The position numbers and the translations under genes were made by a program. From Glycine soja (Eukaryota; Streptophyta; Magnoliopsida; Fabales; Fabaceae), in the NCBI RefSeq assembly GCF_004193775.1, contig NC_041012.1:12421223-12485222 (forward strand): a stretch of 64,000 nucleotides of DNA. The letters are read 5' to 3'. The notes beneath the pieces are model-generated. The model worked only from the letters and a program-made list of their open reading frames with translations, searched no databases and was not told the origin of the DNA. Below, piece after piece: positions 48,557 to 59,533 of the stretch. The first letter of the stretch is position 1; every line of letters begins with the position of its first letter.

Positions 48557-48605
48557 CGTTAGAGATGTCTGAGTCATCCAATGATGAATCGTCTAGTGTT
48601 TAACA
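48557..48605 (-). mobile_element. 5' LTR of the old copia, outer terminus
   Basis: GATGAATCGTCTAGTGTTTAACA matches the outer end of the 3' LTR (GATGGATCGTCCAGCATCTAACA, ending 37965). It is followed by the target duplication AATAC. Confidence 0.88.
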
Positions 48606-49130
48606 AATACATGAGACGTTGAATGAAGTAATGAAATAACAAGATAATATGTATAAGAAATAGAACGCTCACCCCTTTTAGCAGGAAAATCCTCAAAAGA
48701 AAAAAAGAACTATTTAGTATCAAACTTCTAGGGAGGAACTTAGGTTGCCATTTCTTGCCTAATTCAAAGAAGGGGGCCTTACATTTTCCCCACATCTTAC
48801 TCAGGGATTCTTCAAGGGTTTTATAGTCCTTCACGGGCTTGTTGTAGTCATCCCAGGTCCAATATAGAGGGAACCTAGAAGAAAATAAGTCTTTGCCAAC
48901 CCGCCTCTTTCCCACTACCTAAAAAAGGTGTTCCAAGGATCTCTTTCGAGGAAAAATCCAAAAGTATTCATCTTTGAAATCCTTGTAAGAACTTTCATAA
49001 GCTTCCATAAAGTTTACACTTGTTGGAAGCCTTGAAAGAGAGAGCTACGACTTGGTCATCCAATTTCTTTCCAATACTTTTGCTATCTTGTTTATTCCTA
49101 AAAGGTACAAAAATATGGCCAAACAAAGAA
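48606..49130 (-). pseudogene. Antisense ORF of the gypsy element, middle piece
   Basis: The minus strand reads, in shifted frames, GHIFVPFRNKQDSKSIGKKL, EAYESSYKDFKDEYFWIFPR and FSSRFPLYWTWDDYNKPVKD. The K-(D/G)-F-K...FPLYW arrangement resembles the 'putative gypsy type transposon' family (Pfam PF04195 type) of Tat elements. It is bounded on both sides by copia insertions and continues at 58191-59442 (upstream) and 35940-36680 (downstream). Confidence 0.55.
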
Positions 49131-49135
49131 ATAGA

Positions 49136-50219
49136 TGTTAGACAAGTGGCCTCAGATATCTTAAGAAGGGGGGGGGGGCTGAATTAAGATATTGCAAACT
49201 ATTTCCCCAATTAAAAATTCTATTTCAATTTCAATGCAAGTTGCAAGTTCCCTTAAAAATGAACTTTTAAATAATGATTCAAATAGAACTATCTGAATAT
49301 AAATATAAATCAATAATAAATAAACGAGTTTAAGGGAAGAGAAAATGCAAACTCAGATTTATACTGGTTCGGCCACACCCTTGTGCCTACGTCCAGTCCC
49401 CAAGCAACCCGCTTGAGAGTTCCACTATCTTGTAAAATCCTTTTACAAGTTCTGAACACACAAGGACAATCCTTCCTTTGTGTTCAGATTTCTTTACAAC
49501 AAGAGACCCTCGGTCTCTCAATCCCCTTTGAGAATTTAAAAAGAAGAGAAGAATAAATCTCTCTTGAAAGAGATAGATTTTACAATCTGAGCACTCAATT
49601 AATTCCTTATTGAATTGCAAGTGTATTGGCCAAAGAATTCTTAAGAGGATGAAATGTTTTTGCTCTTTGAGAGAATAAGACTTTTTGTTATGAAAAACTC
49701 TGAGCAAATTCGTGTTTCAAGTCACATATATATAGACCTTTGGTGGCCATGTAAAAACCATTTGAAAAGATGTGACTCTTAAAAATAATTTTCTAAAAAT
49801 CTCCTCTGGTAATCGATTACAGGATTTGTGTAATCGATTACAGGTTTTAAAATTTGAATTAAAACATTTATTAACTACTGGTAATTGATTACCAATATTG
49901 CGTAATCGATTACACAGTCTAAAATTTGAATTCAAATTTTTAATAGCTGTTGTAAACCATTTTTGGCCACTGCTAATCGATTACATCCTCTGGTAATCGA
50001 TTACCAGAGAGTAAATCTCTTGAGAAACACTTTTTAACTTAAATTACTTGGCCAAACCTTTTGCTATTTCAATTAGGAATTCCCTTCCTAAAATACTAGT
50101 GATCATCTTGATGTCGTGTCTTGTATTCTTGAATCATTGTCTTGAATTAAACTTGAAAAGCGCATTTGCATCAAATCATCATGATCATCATGAAAACATC
50201 AAAGTCATTTGCTTCTACA
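49136..50219 (-). mobile_element. 3' LTR of the young copia
   Basis: 1084 bp; differs from 57106-58185 mainly in G-run length and about 20 substitutions. It contains six TAATCGATTA-type palindromes between about 49808 and 50001. Confidence 0.95.
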
Positions 50220-50220
50220 A

Positions 50221-50234
50221 TCTCCCCCTTTTTG
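50221..50234 (-). promoter_or_regulatory. Polypurine tract of the young copia
   Basis: Minus strand CAAAAAGGGGGAGA directly adjoins the 3' LTR and would prime plus-strand DNA synthesis. The same tract occurs in the old copia near 38205. Confidence 0.9.
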
Positions 50235-50637
50235 ATGATGACAATTTAAGTCCTGAAATCAAGATACAAGCAAGCAATGTATATGCATAATATATTGTGT
50301 TCACTCCCCCTATGTTTTGGAATTGATGATCACTTGATTTCTAAGCTTCTCTACCACCACATTTTTCTCCCCCTTTGGCAACATCAAAAAGCCAAAGTCC
50401 GTGGGAATCAAAACAGATAATGAAGTGGACAAAGATCAATCATAAGTCATAACCAACCAAAATCATAAATAAGTCATAACCAAAATATAATCCAAACAAT
50501 CATAATTCAGAAACACATAAAATCCAATCATAAAAGACTAGAGTCCAAATACCAAAAGATAAATAAAGTGCAGAAAATGATAACTTAAATACCATAGCCA
50601 AAATACACGGCTTAAAAAGAAAATTATAAACTAAAAT

Positions 50638-51717
50638 CTAAGAAGGTGGAGGTGGTGGTGGAAGATCGAAGCTCTGGCGAATATACCCCACATCTTCTTC
50701 AACATAAGTACGAAGACCCCGTAAGACGGATAGAACTTCAGTCATGAGGGCTGAATCATCTCGCTGAGTAGGAGGAGAGGGAATACGCTCATCTTATGGA
50801 GGAAGTGCATCTTTCTTCAGCCATTGACCATTCCGATCCTTACGGTATCCAAAAGAAGTGACTGCACCAACACCAATAGCAAAGGAACGCTTGACTTGAA
50901 CAAATGGTTCATCATCAAGCGGAATTTGAAAATGACAGAGAAATAGAGTGACCAATTGAGGGTAAGGGAGAGGTGCATTGGCCCGTAATGCCTTATGCAT
51001 TCGGTACCGAACCAAGTGAGCCCAATCGATTTGACGGCCGATAAGGAAAGCCCACATCAAAATCAAGTCCTCCTCAGAGGCTTGAGCCAAATTTGAAGAC
51101 TGGGGAAGCAAAATTCTAACAATAATGTAGTGCATGATGCGATTATCAAAGGTCAATGATCTGGCCAGCAATCTACCGGTCATTTCAGCCTGGTCATTAC
51201 AAACCATACGACAAGCATCATAACTAGAATAATCAAATTTCCAGTCATCAACAATGGTTCCCTCAAAAGGTGCACCTTGATTGGGTAATTTAGTCAAAGA
51301 AAAGAACAATGATTGATCAATGATCATGGAAATACCATGCACCTCAGAAGAAATAATGTCATCCTAAATTTTTAAATTGCAGTAAAAGACTTTGACAAGT
51401 TCAGGATAATAAGGCAATTTTAAAGACATGAAATCAACCACGCCAGAATTTTGAAACACTTGATAACAAATAAATGTCTCATCATTGAAGAAATCTATGT
51501 CTAGGTACTTAGGGTCTAAGATAATCTTAGAAGAGAATTGAGAAAGGTACCGTAGACGTTGATCATTGGAAGAAAATAGAGTGGATGATCTTGGAGATGA
51601 TAAGGGAGGATGGATAGGTGTTGTGGGTGCTTCAGATGGTCCGTGGTGGTGGTGGAGGATAATCCCTTTCTCTTCTTCGATGATTCTACCATTTGAGGAA
51701 GTTTTAGTGAATTTCAA
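50638..51717 (-). pseudogene. Extra ORF downstream of pol ('putative plant transposon protein' type)
   Basis: A single minus-strand frame of about 359 codons with only two internal stops (after YCNLKI at about 51365, and TAA 50794-50796). Motifs: RYLSQFSSKIILDPKYLDID, PYYPELVKVFYCNLKI, SMIIDQSLFFSLTKLP, EMTGRLLARSLTFDNRIMHY, SEEDLILMWAFLIGRQIDWA, SFGYRKDRNGQWLKKD, and a poly-Pro C-terminus. It resembles a family common in legume genomes annotated as putative plant transposon protein; the role is unknown. It occupies the place of the SIRE1 envelope-like gene. No ATG is near the start; the first usable codon is TTG 51717 or lies further upstream. Confidence 0.7.
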
Positions 51718-51889
51718 TCGGTGGAATCGAAAGAGGAGTGAAAATGAGGAAGATTGGGCTTTACGGGACGTGTTTTGGTGAAGAATTGAGGAAGATATGA
51801 GAATTTGAAGATTAGGGATGAAGGAGGCACGAGAACGAGAGTGAGGCTACGCAGTGTGACTGGTTCGAAGGTATTTATAGAGGAGGACG

Positions 51890-52035
51890 AGGTGTAATCG
51901 ATTACAAGGTATGATAATCGATTACAGGAGTAGTAAGCCTTCTGGTAATCGATTACAGGATGTTGTAATTGATTACAGACTGCCTGTTCTTGTGTAATCG
52001 ATTACACTGAATGGTAATCGATTACAAAAGCATAA
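51890..52035. repeat. Cluster of TAATCGATTA palindromes upstream of the extra ORF
   Basis: Six copies of the palindrome TAATCGATTA (one variant TAATTGATTA) in about 140 bp, spaced 17-38 bp. The same motif is repeated in both LTRs. It lies between the end of pol and the extra ORF on the minus strand. Confidence 0.92.
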
Positions 52036-52240
52036 ACTAGGCTAGTTTCTCTAAAAATTATCTATGTCTATACATCTAATACTATCAATCATCACTACTA
52101 ATGCATTTAATTCAATCATTCAAACATCAAACACACAATAATGCATAAAGCCTATCATAATAACAAGAATTTAACCAAAAATCAAGCAAAGTAACATACT
52201 CAACACAAATAATCAATCATAAAAATAATTCAAACAATTC

Positions 52241-54724
52241 TTATTTATCTAAATCACTAACATCTAAGAGGCCTAATTCCCTTCTAATAGAGAAAAATGT
52301 TTCTTTGGGGAAAGGTTTTGTGAAGATATCAGCAAGTTGATTCTTTGTATCAACAAACTCTAATACATAATCTCCCTTTAGAACATGATCTCTTAGAAAA
52401 TGGTGCCTAATTTCTATATGTTTAGTTCTAGAGTGTTGAACTGGATTTTTGGAAAGATTAATTGCACTTGTATTATCACATCTAATAGGTATATGGTCAA
52501 GAAGGATTCCATAGTCAGAAAGTTGTTGCTTCATCCATAAGATTTGTGCACAACAACTGCCGGCAGAAATATATTTCGCTTCTGCAGTGGATAAAGCAAC
52601 ACTATTTTGTTTCTTACTATGCCAAGAAACTAGAGCAGATCCAATGAATTGACAAGTTCCACTTGTGCTCTTTCTATCTGTTTTAGAACCGGCAAAGTCT
52701 GAATCGGAATATCCAATTAAGGTGCATGTGGAATTTCTAGAATACCATAAACCTATGTTCATAGTGCCTACTAAATATCTTATGATTCTTTTAACAGCAC
52801 TAAGATGTGATTGTTTAGGATTTGATTGAAATCTAGCACACATACACACACTAAACATTATATCAGGTCTGCTAGCAGATAAATAAAGAAGTGATCCGAT
52901 CATACCTCGATATTGCTTAACATCTATTGACTGACCGATTTCATCTTTATCTAGATAGCAAGCAGTGCTCATTTGTGTAGCCATGTGCTTAGCATTTTCC
53001 ATGCCGAATTTGTGGATTAACTCTTTGCAATACTTGGATTGATTGACAAAGATAACATCCTTGGTTTGTTTAATTTGCAATCCAAGAAAGAAATTAAGTT
53101 CTCCCATCATTGACATTTCAAACTCACTTTGCATGTCATGAGAGAATTCCTTGCACAATAATTCATTAGTGGATCCAAAAATAATATCATCAACATAAAT
53201 TTTAACTAATAAAATATCATGTGATGTTCTCTTTATGAAAAGAGTATTATCCACTTTTCCTCTAGAGAAGTCTTTTTCTAAAAGGAACTTACTTAGATGC
53301 TCGTACCAAGCCCTAAGGGCTTGTTTCAAGCCATATAAATCCTTTTTCAATTTATAGACATGATTTGGCTTATCCAACATTTCAAAACCTGGTGGTTGTT
53401 CAACATATACTTCTTCTTGAATTAAGCCATTTAGAAAAGCACTTTTGACATCCATTTGATAAAGCTTAAAATTCATTATGGATGCATATGCTAAGAGCAT
53501 TCTAATGGCTTCTAATCTAGCAACCGGAGCATATGTTTCTTCATAATTTATACCTTCTTCTTGATTATATCCTTTTGCAACTAATCTAGCTTTATTTCTA
53601 ATGATTATTCCATGTTCATCTAACTTATTTCTAAATACCCATTTTGTTCCTATGATGGGATAGTTTTCAGGTTTCTCAACAAGTTCCCACACATTGTTTC
53701 TTTCAAATTGATTTAGTTCTTCTTGCATAGCAATTATCCAATTATCATCTATTATGGCTTCTTTTATATTTTTAGGTTCAATCATAGATACAAAAGCCAT
53801 ATTATTGCATAATTCTTTAAGAGAATGTCTAGTTGTTACCCCTTTTGAGATATCACCAATAATGCTGTCAAGGGGATGATCTTTTGAGGTTTTCCATTCT
53901 TTTGGAAGTTTATCATTTGACTTTGCTTCTTCTTGAGGATTTTCATTGCTTCCTTTCCCTTTTCCTTTAGAATCTTGTCCATGAATATGAATTTGTTCTA
54001 AAGATTCTGCAATATCATCTAGTATATTCTTTCTTGATAGAATAGCATTAGATTCATCAAAAGAAACATGAATGGATTCTTCAATACTCATAGTTCTTTT
54101 GTTATATATTCTATATGCTTTACTTTGCAATGAATATCCAAGAAAGATGCCTTCATCAGATTTTGCATCAAATTTTCCTAGATTATCTTTACCATTATTA
54201 AGCACAAAACATTTGCAACCAAATACATGAAGATGCGAAATGTTAGGTTTTCTACCATTATATAACTCATATGGGGTTTTCTTTAAAATGGGTCTTATTA
54301 AGGCCCTATTCATGATGTAACATGCAGTATTGACGGCTTCAACCCAAAAATATTTTGGAAGAGAAGTATCATTTAATAAAGTTCTAGCAATTTCTTCCAA
54401 TGACCTATTTTTCCTCTCAACAACTCCATTTTGTTGAGGGGGTCTAGGTGCAGAAAAATTATGCTCAATACCATGTTCATCACAAAATAATTCAAAATCT
54501 TTGTTTTCAAATTCAACCCCATGATCACTTCTAATGGATGCAATCTTAAGATTTTTCTTGTTTTGTATAACTTTAGCAAGTTTCCTAAATGCTTGAAATG
54601 CATCACTTTTATGAGTAATGAATAATGTCCATGTATATCTAGAGAAATCATCAACTATGACAAGAGCATAGTAATTTCCTCCAAAACTCATGGTTCTAGA
54701 TGGACCAAATAAATCCATATGCAA
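52241..54724 (-). CDS. Young copia integrase-reverse transcriptase-RNase H
   Basis: 827 intact codons of the gag-pol polyprotein. The integrase core has [22 protein letters not shown] (second Asp) and [20 protein letters not shown] (Glu). The [20 protein letters not shown] segment follows. RT has [33 protein letters not shown] and the catalytic [10 protein letters not shown] (about residue 510). RNase H has [40 protein letters not shown] and [20 protein letters not shown], ending LLDVSDLDK. The upstream stop (TAA near 54779, in QKGK-stop-TRVSFK) separates it from protease, so the translation start is not real; the frame is that of gag. All catalytic residues appear present. Confidence 0.95.
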   Translation of the reverse strand: MHMDLFGPSRTMSFGGNYYALVIVDDFSRYTWTLFITHKSDAFQAFRKLAKVIQNKKNLKIASIRSDHGVEFENKDFELFCDEHGIEHNFSAPRPPQQNGVVERKNRSLEEIARTLLNDTSLPKYFWVEAVNTACYIMNRALIRPILKKTPYELYNGRKPNISHLHVFGCKCFVLNNGKDNLGKFDAKSDEGIFLGYSLQSKAYRIYNKRTMSIEESIHVSFDESNAILSRKNILDDIAESLEQIHIHGQDSKGKGKGSNENPQEEAKSNDKLPKEWKTSKDHPLDSIIGDISKGVTTRHSLKELCNNMAFVSMIEPKNIKEAIIDDNWIIAMQEELNQFERNNVWELVEKPENYPIIGTKWVFRNKLDEHGIIIRNKARLVAKGYNQEEGINYEETYAPVARLEAIRMLLAYASIMNFKLYQMDVKSAFLNGLIQEEVYVEQPPGFEMLDKPNHVYKLKKDLYGLKQALRAWYEHLSKFLLEKDFSRGKVDNTLFIKRTSHDILLVKIYVDDIIFGSTNELLCKEFSHDMQSEFEMSMMGELNFFLGLQIKQTKDVIFVNQSKYCKELIHKFGMENAKHMATQMSTACYLDKDEIGQSIDVKQYRGMIGSLLYLSASRPDIMFSVCMCARFQSNPKQSHLSAVKRIIRYLVGTMNIGLWYSRNSTCTLIGYSDSDFAGSKTDRKSTSGTCQFIGSALVSWHSKKQNSVALSTAEAKYISAGSCCAQILWMKQQLSDYGILLDHIPIRCDNTSAINLSKNPVQHSRTKHIEIRHHFLRDHVLKGDYVLEFVDTKNQLADIFTKPFPKETFFSIRRELGLLDVSDLDK

Positions 54725-54781
54725 TAATTGTAAGGGTTGAGTAGTTGAAACAATATTTTTGGGTTTGAATGAGACTCTAGT

Positions 54782-55321
54782 TTATTTTCCCTTTTGACAT
54801 GCATCACATAGTTTATCTTTTTCAAATTTTAATTTAGTCAAACCAACTACTAAATCTTTTGAAATTAATTTGTTTAAGTGATCCATGTTTATGTGAGCAA
54901 TTCTTTTATGCCATAACCATGGATCATCACCTTTACTAAGAAAACAATGATTGTTATCTAGTTTTAGGCTTAAGTCTATCATGTATACATTGTTGACTCT
55001 ATATCCTACATGCTTTATATTAATGTCATGCTTATGTTCTATAAGACATTTTTGAGAATCAAATGATACTAGATAGCCTTTTTCACATAATTGACTAACA
55101 CTAAGTAGGTTGTGCTTAAGACCTTCAACAAGTAGAACATTTTCAATGGAGTTTGAAGAATTTGTACCTATTTTACCAACTCCAAGGATTCTACCTTTGT
55201 TGTTGTCACCATAAGTTACATGCCTGCTTTTCTTGGGAGAGATATGTGTAAACTTTGATGCATCTCTAGTCATATGTTTTGAACATCCGCTATCTATGTA
55301 CCATTCCTTCCTCAAAGACAC
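54782..55321 (-). CDS. Young copia protease and pre-integrase domain
   Basis: 179 codons in the gag frame. [18 protein letters not shown] holds the catalytic DSG of the copia aspartic protease. Next are [20 protein letters not shown] and [19 protein letters not shown]. The pre-integrase zinc region follows, with [20 protein letters not shown] and CDACQKGK, ended by one stop codon before integrase. It cleaves the polyprotein during particle maturation. Confidence 0.93.
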   Translation of the reverse strand: MSLRKEWYIDSGCSKHMTRDASKFTHISPKKSRHVTYGDNNKGRILGVGKIGTNSSNSIENVLLVEGLKHNLLSVSQLCEKGYLVSFDSQKCLIEHKHDINIKHVGYRVNNVYMIDLSLKLDNNHCFLSKGDDPWLWHKRIAHINMDHLNKLISKDLVVGLTKLKFEKDKLCDACQKGK

Positions 55322-55329
55322 CTACATAA

Positions 55330-55638
55330 TCAAGTTTTTGACTTAGGTACCCAAACTTTATTGGGTCCTTGTGTGTTAGTGTAGACTGAAGATCCTTTTG
55401 GGACCCATATCATTTTAATGTTGTTGTAGTTTTTCTTAAAATAACAAGTAGATGTGTCATGCCCTTTTCTTCCACAGTAAAAACAAGTGATAGAACTAGA
55501 ATTATATTTTTGTGTGGAAGTAAAGAGGTTTTTATGAAATTTTTGTTGTTTTTCAGGTTTATATCCTATTCCAACCTTATTAGAGACACATCTTTGTTTT
55601 CTTAATATGACATCTAAATTATTTTTACTATTTTGCAA
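55330..55638 (-). pseudogene. Gag-pol linker in a shifted frame with second CCHC knuckle
   Basis: About 100 codons in a frame offset from gag and protease: NNLDVILRKQRCVSNKVGIG, TCFYCGRKGHDTSTCYFKKN (C-x2-C-x4-H-x4-C) and NKVWVPKSKT. The flanking frames agree with each other, so two indels (near 55630 in an A-rich run and near 55325) must have shifted only this piece. Confidence 0.85.
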
Positions 55639-57055
55639 GTGAGTTTTTCAAATCTTTAATTTCTTTTTCATATTTTCCACAACAACTATAAGAATCAGAT
55701 ATTTTCTTGTCAGAAATAGTAGAGATATAAACTTTTTCATTTGATTTAGAAATTGAGACTTCAGTTCTAAGATGATCTAATTCTTTATTTAATTTTGAAA
55801 TTTCATTTTCTAAATCTGAAATTGTTTTCTTAGAGGATGAAACTAACTTTGCAAGTTTGATTGACTCTTTATGCAAATCAACAAATGCATCTTGTAATTC
55901 ATCAAAAGAAATGGATAAGTTATTTGAGGATGTTACCTCTTCATCGCTTTCATAACTTTTAGCCATTAGACAGAGGTTTATCTCTTCATTTTCTGAATCT
56001 TCAGAAGATTCCATATCATTGTCATCCCATGTGATGTACGCTTTCTTCATTTTCTTTTCACTAAAATTTTTCTTTTCAGATTTCTCCATCTTTTTCTTGA
56101 AGATAGGACAATCAACCCTCAGATGTCCAGGTTGATTGCATTCAAAGCATTTTGGAGTAGAAGATGAGCTTTCTGTCCTTCTTTTAGATTTAAAATTTGG
56201 TCACCTTTGACTTCCTCTGACTTTCAGAAACTTGTTGAACCTTTTTACAAAAAGGCTAAGATCATCATCTTCATCTAGATTAATTTCCTTATCACTTTCT
56301 TCTTGGATTGAAGATGAGGCTTTAAGAGCAATTCCCTTCTTTTTCTTGTCATTTTCTTCATGTTGATTTAATCTCAACAATTCCATTTCATGTTCCTGTA
56401 ACTTTCCAAATAGAGTAGCAAGAGTCATGTTAGATAAATCTCTTGATTCAGTAATGGTTGTTACTTTAGGTTGTCGTTCTCAGCTTAGACATCTTAATAC
56501 TTTGTTTATGAGATCTTCATTTTGAAAATCTTTACCTAAGGCTGCAAGATGATTTACTATATGTGTGAACCTCTTTTGCATGTCTTGGATGCTTTCATTT
56601 GCATTCATCCTAAATAGTTCATATTCATGAGTTAATGTGTTTATCCTAGATCTTTTAACGTTTGTTGTGCCTTCATGTGTTACTTGTAAATTGTCCCACA
56701 TTTCCTTAGCACTCTTACAATTTGAAACCTTGAAATATTAATCCATTCCCAGGGCAGATGTAATTATGTTTTTGGCTTTTAAATTATATTGTACTCGTCT
56801 TCTATCCTCTTCAAACCATCTATCTCTAGATTTTTCTATTGTTGTGCTTCCACTTGTTGTGCTTCCATCTATTGTGGTTCTTTCTACTGTGGTGGGTATA
56901 CAAGGCCCTATTTCTATGGCTTCCCAAATATTTAAGTCTATTGCCTCAATAAAAATTTGCATTCGGGTTTTCCAGTAGTGGTAACCCTCTCCATTAAAGA
57001 TTGGAGGTCTATTGATTGAATTTTCTTCTGGAAATAAGAAGTTTGCTGAGGCCAT
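55628..57055 (-). pseudogene. Young copia gag with three stops
   Basis: Starts MASANFLFPEENSINRPPIF at 57055, 37 bp after the primer-binding site. One frame carries GEGYHYWKTRMQIFIEAID, MWDNLQVTHEGTTNVKRS, RFTHIVNHLAALGKDFQNED, LFGKLQEHEMELLRLNQHEE, a first CCHC knuckle (CFECNQPGHLRVDCPIFKKK, about 56105-56155), and an acidic/coiled-coil C-terminal region (SSKKTISDLENEISKLNKEL). Stops fall near 56735, 56478 and 56198, each a single-base change from the expected sense codon. It would form the capsid-like particle. Confidence 0.92.
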
Positions 57056-57091
57056 TATTCTTGAAGTTTCTAAACTTTATACAAGAATGAA

Positions 57092-57103
57092 GCTCTGATA
57101 CCA
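57092..57103 (-). promoter_or_regulatory. Primer-binding site of the young copia
   Basis: Minus strand TGGTATCAGAGC, an exact match to the consensus complementary to the 3' end of initiator tRNA-Met, two bases inside the 5' LTR. Confidence 0.95.
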
Positions 57104-57691
57104 CTTGTTAGACAAGTGGCCTCAGATATCTTAAGAAGGGGGGATTGAATTAAGATATTGCAAACTATTTCCCCAATTAAAAATTCTATTTCAATTTCAA
57201 TGCAAGTTGCAAGTTCCCTTAAAAATGAACTTTTAAATAATGATTCAAATAGAACAATCTGAATATAAATATAAATCAATAATAAATAAACGAGTTTAAG
57301 GGAAGAGAAAATGAAAACTCATATTTATACTGGTTCGGCCACACCCTTGTGCCTACGTCCAGTCCCCAAGCAACCCGCTTGAGAGTTCCACTATCTTGTA
57401 AAATCCTTTTACAAGTTCTGAACACACAAGGACAATCCTTCCTTTGTGTTCAGATTTCTTTACAACAAGAAACCCTCGGTCTCTCAATCCCCTTTGAGAA
57501 TTTAAAAAGAAGAGAAGAATAAATTTCTCTTGAAAGAGATAGATTTTACAATTTGAGCACTCAATTAATTCCTTATTGAATTGCAAGTGTATTGGCCAAG
57601 GAATTCTTAAGAGGATGAAATGTTTTTGCTCTTTGAGAGAATATGACTTTTTGTTATGAAAAACTCTGAGCAAATTTGTGTTTCAAGTCAC

Positions 57692-57701
57692 ATATATATA
57701 G
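57692..57701 (-). promoter_or_regulatory. TATA box of the young copia promoter
   Basis: TATATATATG on the minus strand, between the palindrome cluster (upstream) and the R/U5 part of the LTR. The identical sequence occurs in the 3' LTR near 49726-49735. Confidence 0.6.
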
Positions 57702-57769
57702 ACCTTTGGTGGCCATGTAAAAACCATTTGAAAAGATGTGACTCTTAAAAATAATTTTCTAAAAATTTC

Positions 57770-57978
57770 CTCTGGTAATCGATTACAGGATTTGTGTAAT
57801 CGATTACAGGTTTTAAAATTTGAATTAAAACGTTTATTAACTGCTGGTAATTGATTACCAATATTGTGTAATCGATTACACAGTCTAAAATTTGAATTCA
57901 AATTTTTAATAATTGTTGTAAACCATTTTTGGCCACTGGTAATCGATTACATCCTCTGGTAATCGATTACCAGAGAGT
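57770..57978. repeat. TAATCGATTA palindrome cluster in the LTR
   Basis: Five TAATCGATTA copies plus one TAATTGATTA in about 200 bp (starts near 57776, 57797, 57845, 57868, 57941 and 57960), several extended to GTAATCGATTAC. The 3' LTR has the same array. Confidence 0.92.
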
Positions 57979-58190
57979 AAATCTCGTGAAAAACACTTTT
58001 TAACTTAAATTACTTGGCCAAACCTTTTGCTATTTCAATTAGGAATTCCCTTCCTAAAATACTAGTGATCATCTTGATGTTGCGTCTTGTATTCTTGAAT
58101 CATTGTCTTGAATTAAACTTGAAAAGCGCATTTGCATCAAATCATCATGATCATCATCAAAACATCAAAGTCATTTGCTTCTACAATAGA

Positions 58191-59442
58191 AAGGGAAAAG
58201 TTTACCCAAACAAAGATTTTTTTCAAAAGATAAGACAAAAGCCCAACCATTTGGGTGAAGTTGAGAGGGGACAAATTCGGTAAAAATTTAGAACCCATGA
58301 GATGGAAGTCTAGAAATGGTAGGGTTGTCCCAAGATCCTTGAAGAAGGTGAGGTACATGGGAAAAAAATCATGATATCGGAATCGAGGAGGAGACCTAGT
58401 TTTCTTTTTAGGGAAGGGATCATTGTTATCTAAAACTTCATCATCATCACCTCTTCTTGATGAATTACAGGACTCGTTTGATGAGTTGTCATAGTTCGAG
58501 TCTGACGTCTGACATGTTCTCATCTATAGATTGACCAAAATCCTCATTTCTCGACCCTTGTGAGAAAATATGGTCATCAGGGTTTAGGAGTGTTAAGATT
58601 CAAATGTCGCCATCTCCATCCCAAGAAATACACAAGGATCTTAGTTGGTCCATCTGTTGGGGGCCATAAATTGATCTGATTCCCTAAACATTTTTCCCAT
58701 TCTATTCCATCCTAAGGGGAATGGGAGGAATTATCATGTTGTAAGTTGGTTCACTAGCCTCTCCGCTCATGGTCCAGATGCTATCCTTGTCAAAAGAAGA
58801 ATTGTCACTATTAGAAGTCGTCATCACGTTATAAGAACGAAACCAATGAAAAACTTTTTTGTGCTCCTCAACAACTTCTAGGCTTGTATAAGCTCTAGTT
58901 GTAGCCAGATCAACTTGAATTTTCAAGAATTCTTCTTTAGTGAGAGACCGACAATCTGCAAAAAAAAGGAAATCCCATGTATTGAGCAAAATCCATTACA
59001 CTTCGGGCAACTTCTAGAATCTTGTCATGACTAGGGTCCACCCCACTAGCTCTAAGAGGTTTCCTACAGAATCTATACAGCTTCTCAAGAACCTCCATTT
59101 CCCACAATTTAGGAACATCAACAGCGGAGGACCACCAACATGACTAGTTGTAGGTGGTTTCTTCCTATTTTTTCCTAGAATTGCTTCAGGGGTAGGACAA
59201 GATTTGACGATGGGGTTAAAACGACGATTAACCTCTGAAGAACGATACCACCTCCGGTGAGCAGGACTACTACTTATATGAGATAGGCCCTTATCAGCAA
59301 TGGAAGACTGAAAGCCACCATCCATTTTCTTCTTATCAATAGCATGTACATTTAAAGCACATGAAATCACTAAGACACGAGCTAGAAAAGCATGAGACCG
59401 CCTTGACATATGGACAAATAAGGTATAAGTGAGAATACTCAA
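58191..59442 (-). pseudogene. Antisense ORF of the gypsy element, N-terminal piece
   Basis: Minus-strand frames read ALNVHAIDKKKMDGGFQSSI, SSEVNRRFNPIVKSCPTPEA, TWDFLFFADCRSLTKEEFLK, an acidic serine-rich SDSNYDNSSNESCNSSRRGD, then YHDFFPMYLTFFKDLGTTLP and NLSPLNFTQMVGLLSYLLKK. The last part (LPF..F...L..LNLSP.Q..) resembles the N-terminal domain of 'putative gypsy type transposon' proteins. Frames shift at about 59010 and 58700. It is antisense to the pol relic at 30150-33550 and lies between pol and the probable 3' LTR. Confidence 0.55.
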
Positions 59443-59533
59443 ATTTGAAATAATTTAAAACACCTTGAGCCCAATAATAAATGTCAAATAATTGAAAAGA
59501 CTATCCAAATGCTATGGGTGCATGCTGCAAGAA

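Larger units (their letters stand above)
36686..48605 (-). mobile_element. Old SIRE1-like copia element with nested insertions
   Basis: The whole element starts TGAAATATAA and ends TTTAACA, with 5-bp duplications AATAC at 36681-36685 and 48606-48610. On the minus strand the order is 5' LTR (truncated, and split by a solo LTR), gag, protease, integrase, RT, RNase H, a long 3' region with an env-like or extra-ORF relic, a duplicated polypurine region, and the 3' LTR. Stops and frameshifts occur throughout. The span of 11.9 kb includes a 1.56-kb solo LTR and a 159-bp plastid insert. It lies inside the antisense ORF of the gypsy element. Confidence 0.9.
49136..58185 (-). mobile_element. Young SIRE1-like copia element
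   Basis: A complete element of 9050 bp with TGTTAGACAA...CTTCTACA termini, target duplication ATAGA (49131-49135 and 58186-58190), two near-identical LTRs (49136-50219 and 57106-58185), an initiator-Met primer-binding site, a gag-pol frame, an extra ORF and a polypurine tract. Gag-pol has a few stops and two compensating frame changes, but integrase-RT-RNase H is intact over 827 codons. The LTRs differ by roughly 20 substitutions by eye, so insertion is recent. Confidence 0.95.
57106..58185 (-). mobile_element. 5' LTR of the young copia
   Basis: 1080 bp, carrying the element promoter. Minus-strand TATATATATG at 57692-57701 is a good TATA box, with the TAATCGATTA cluster upstream of it (57776-57975). 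It ends at the target duplication ATAGA. Confidence 0.95.
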
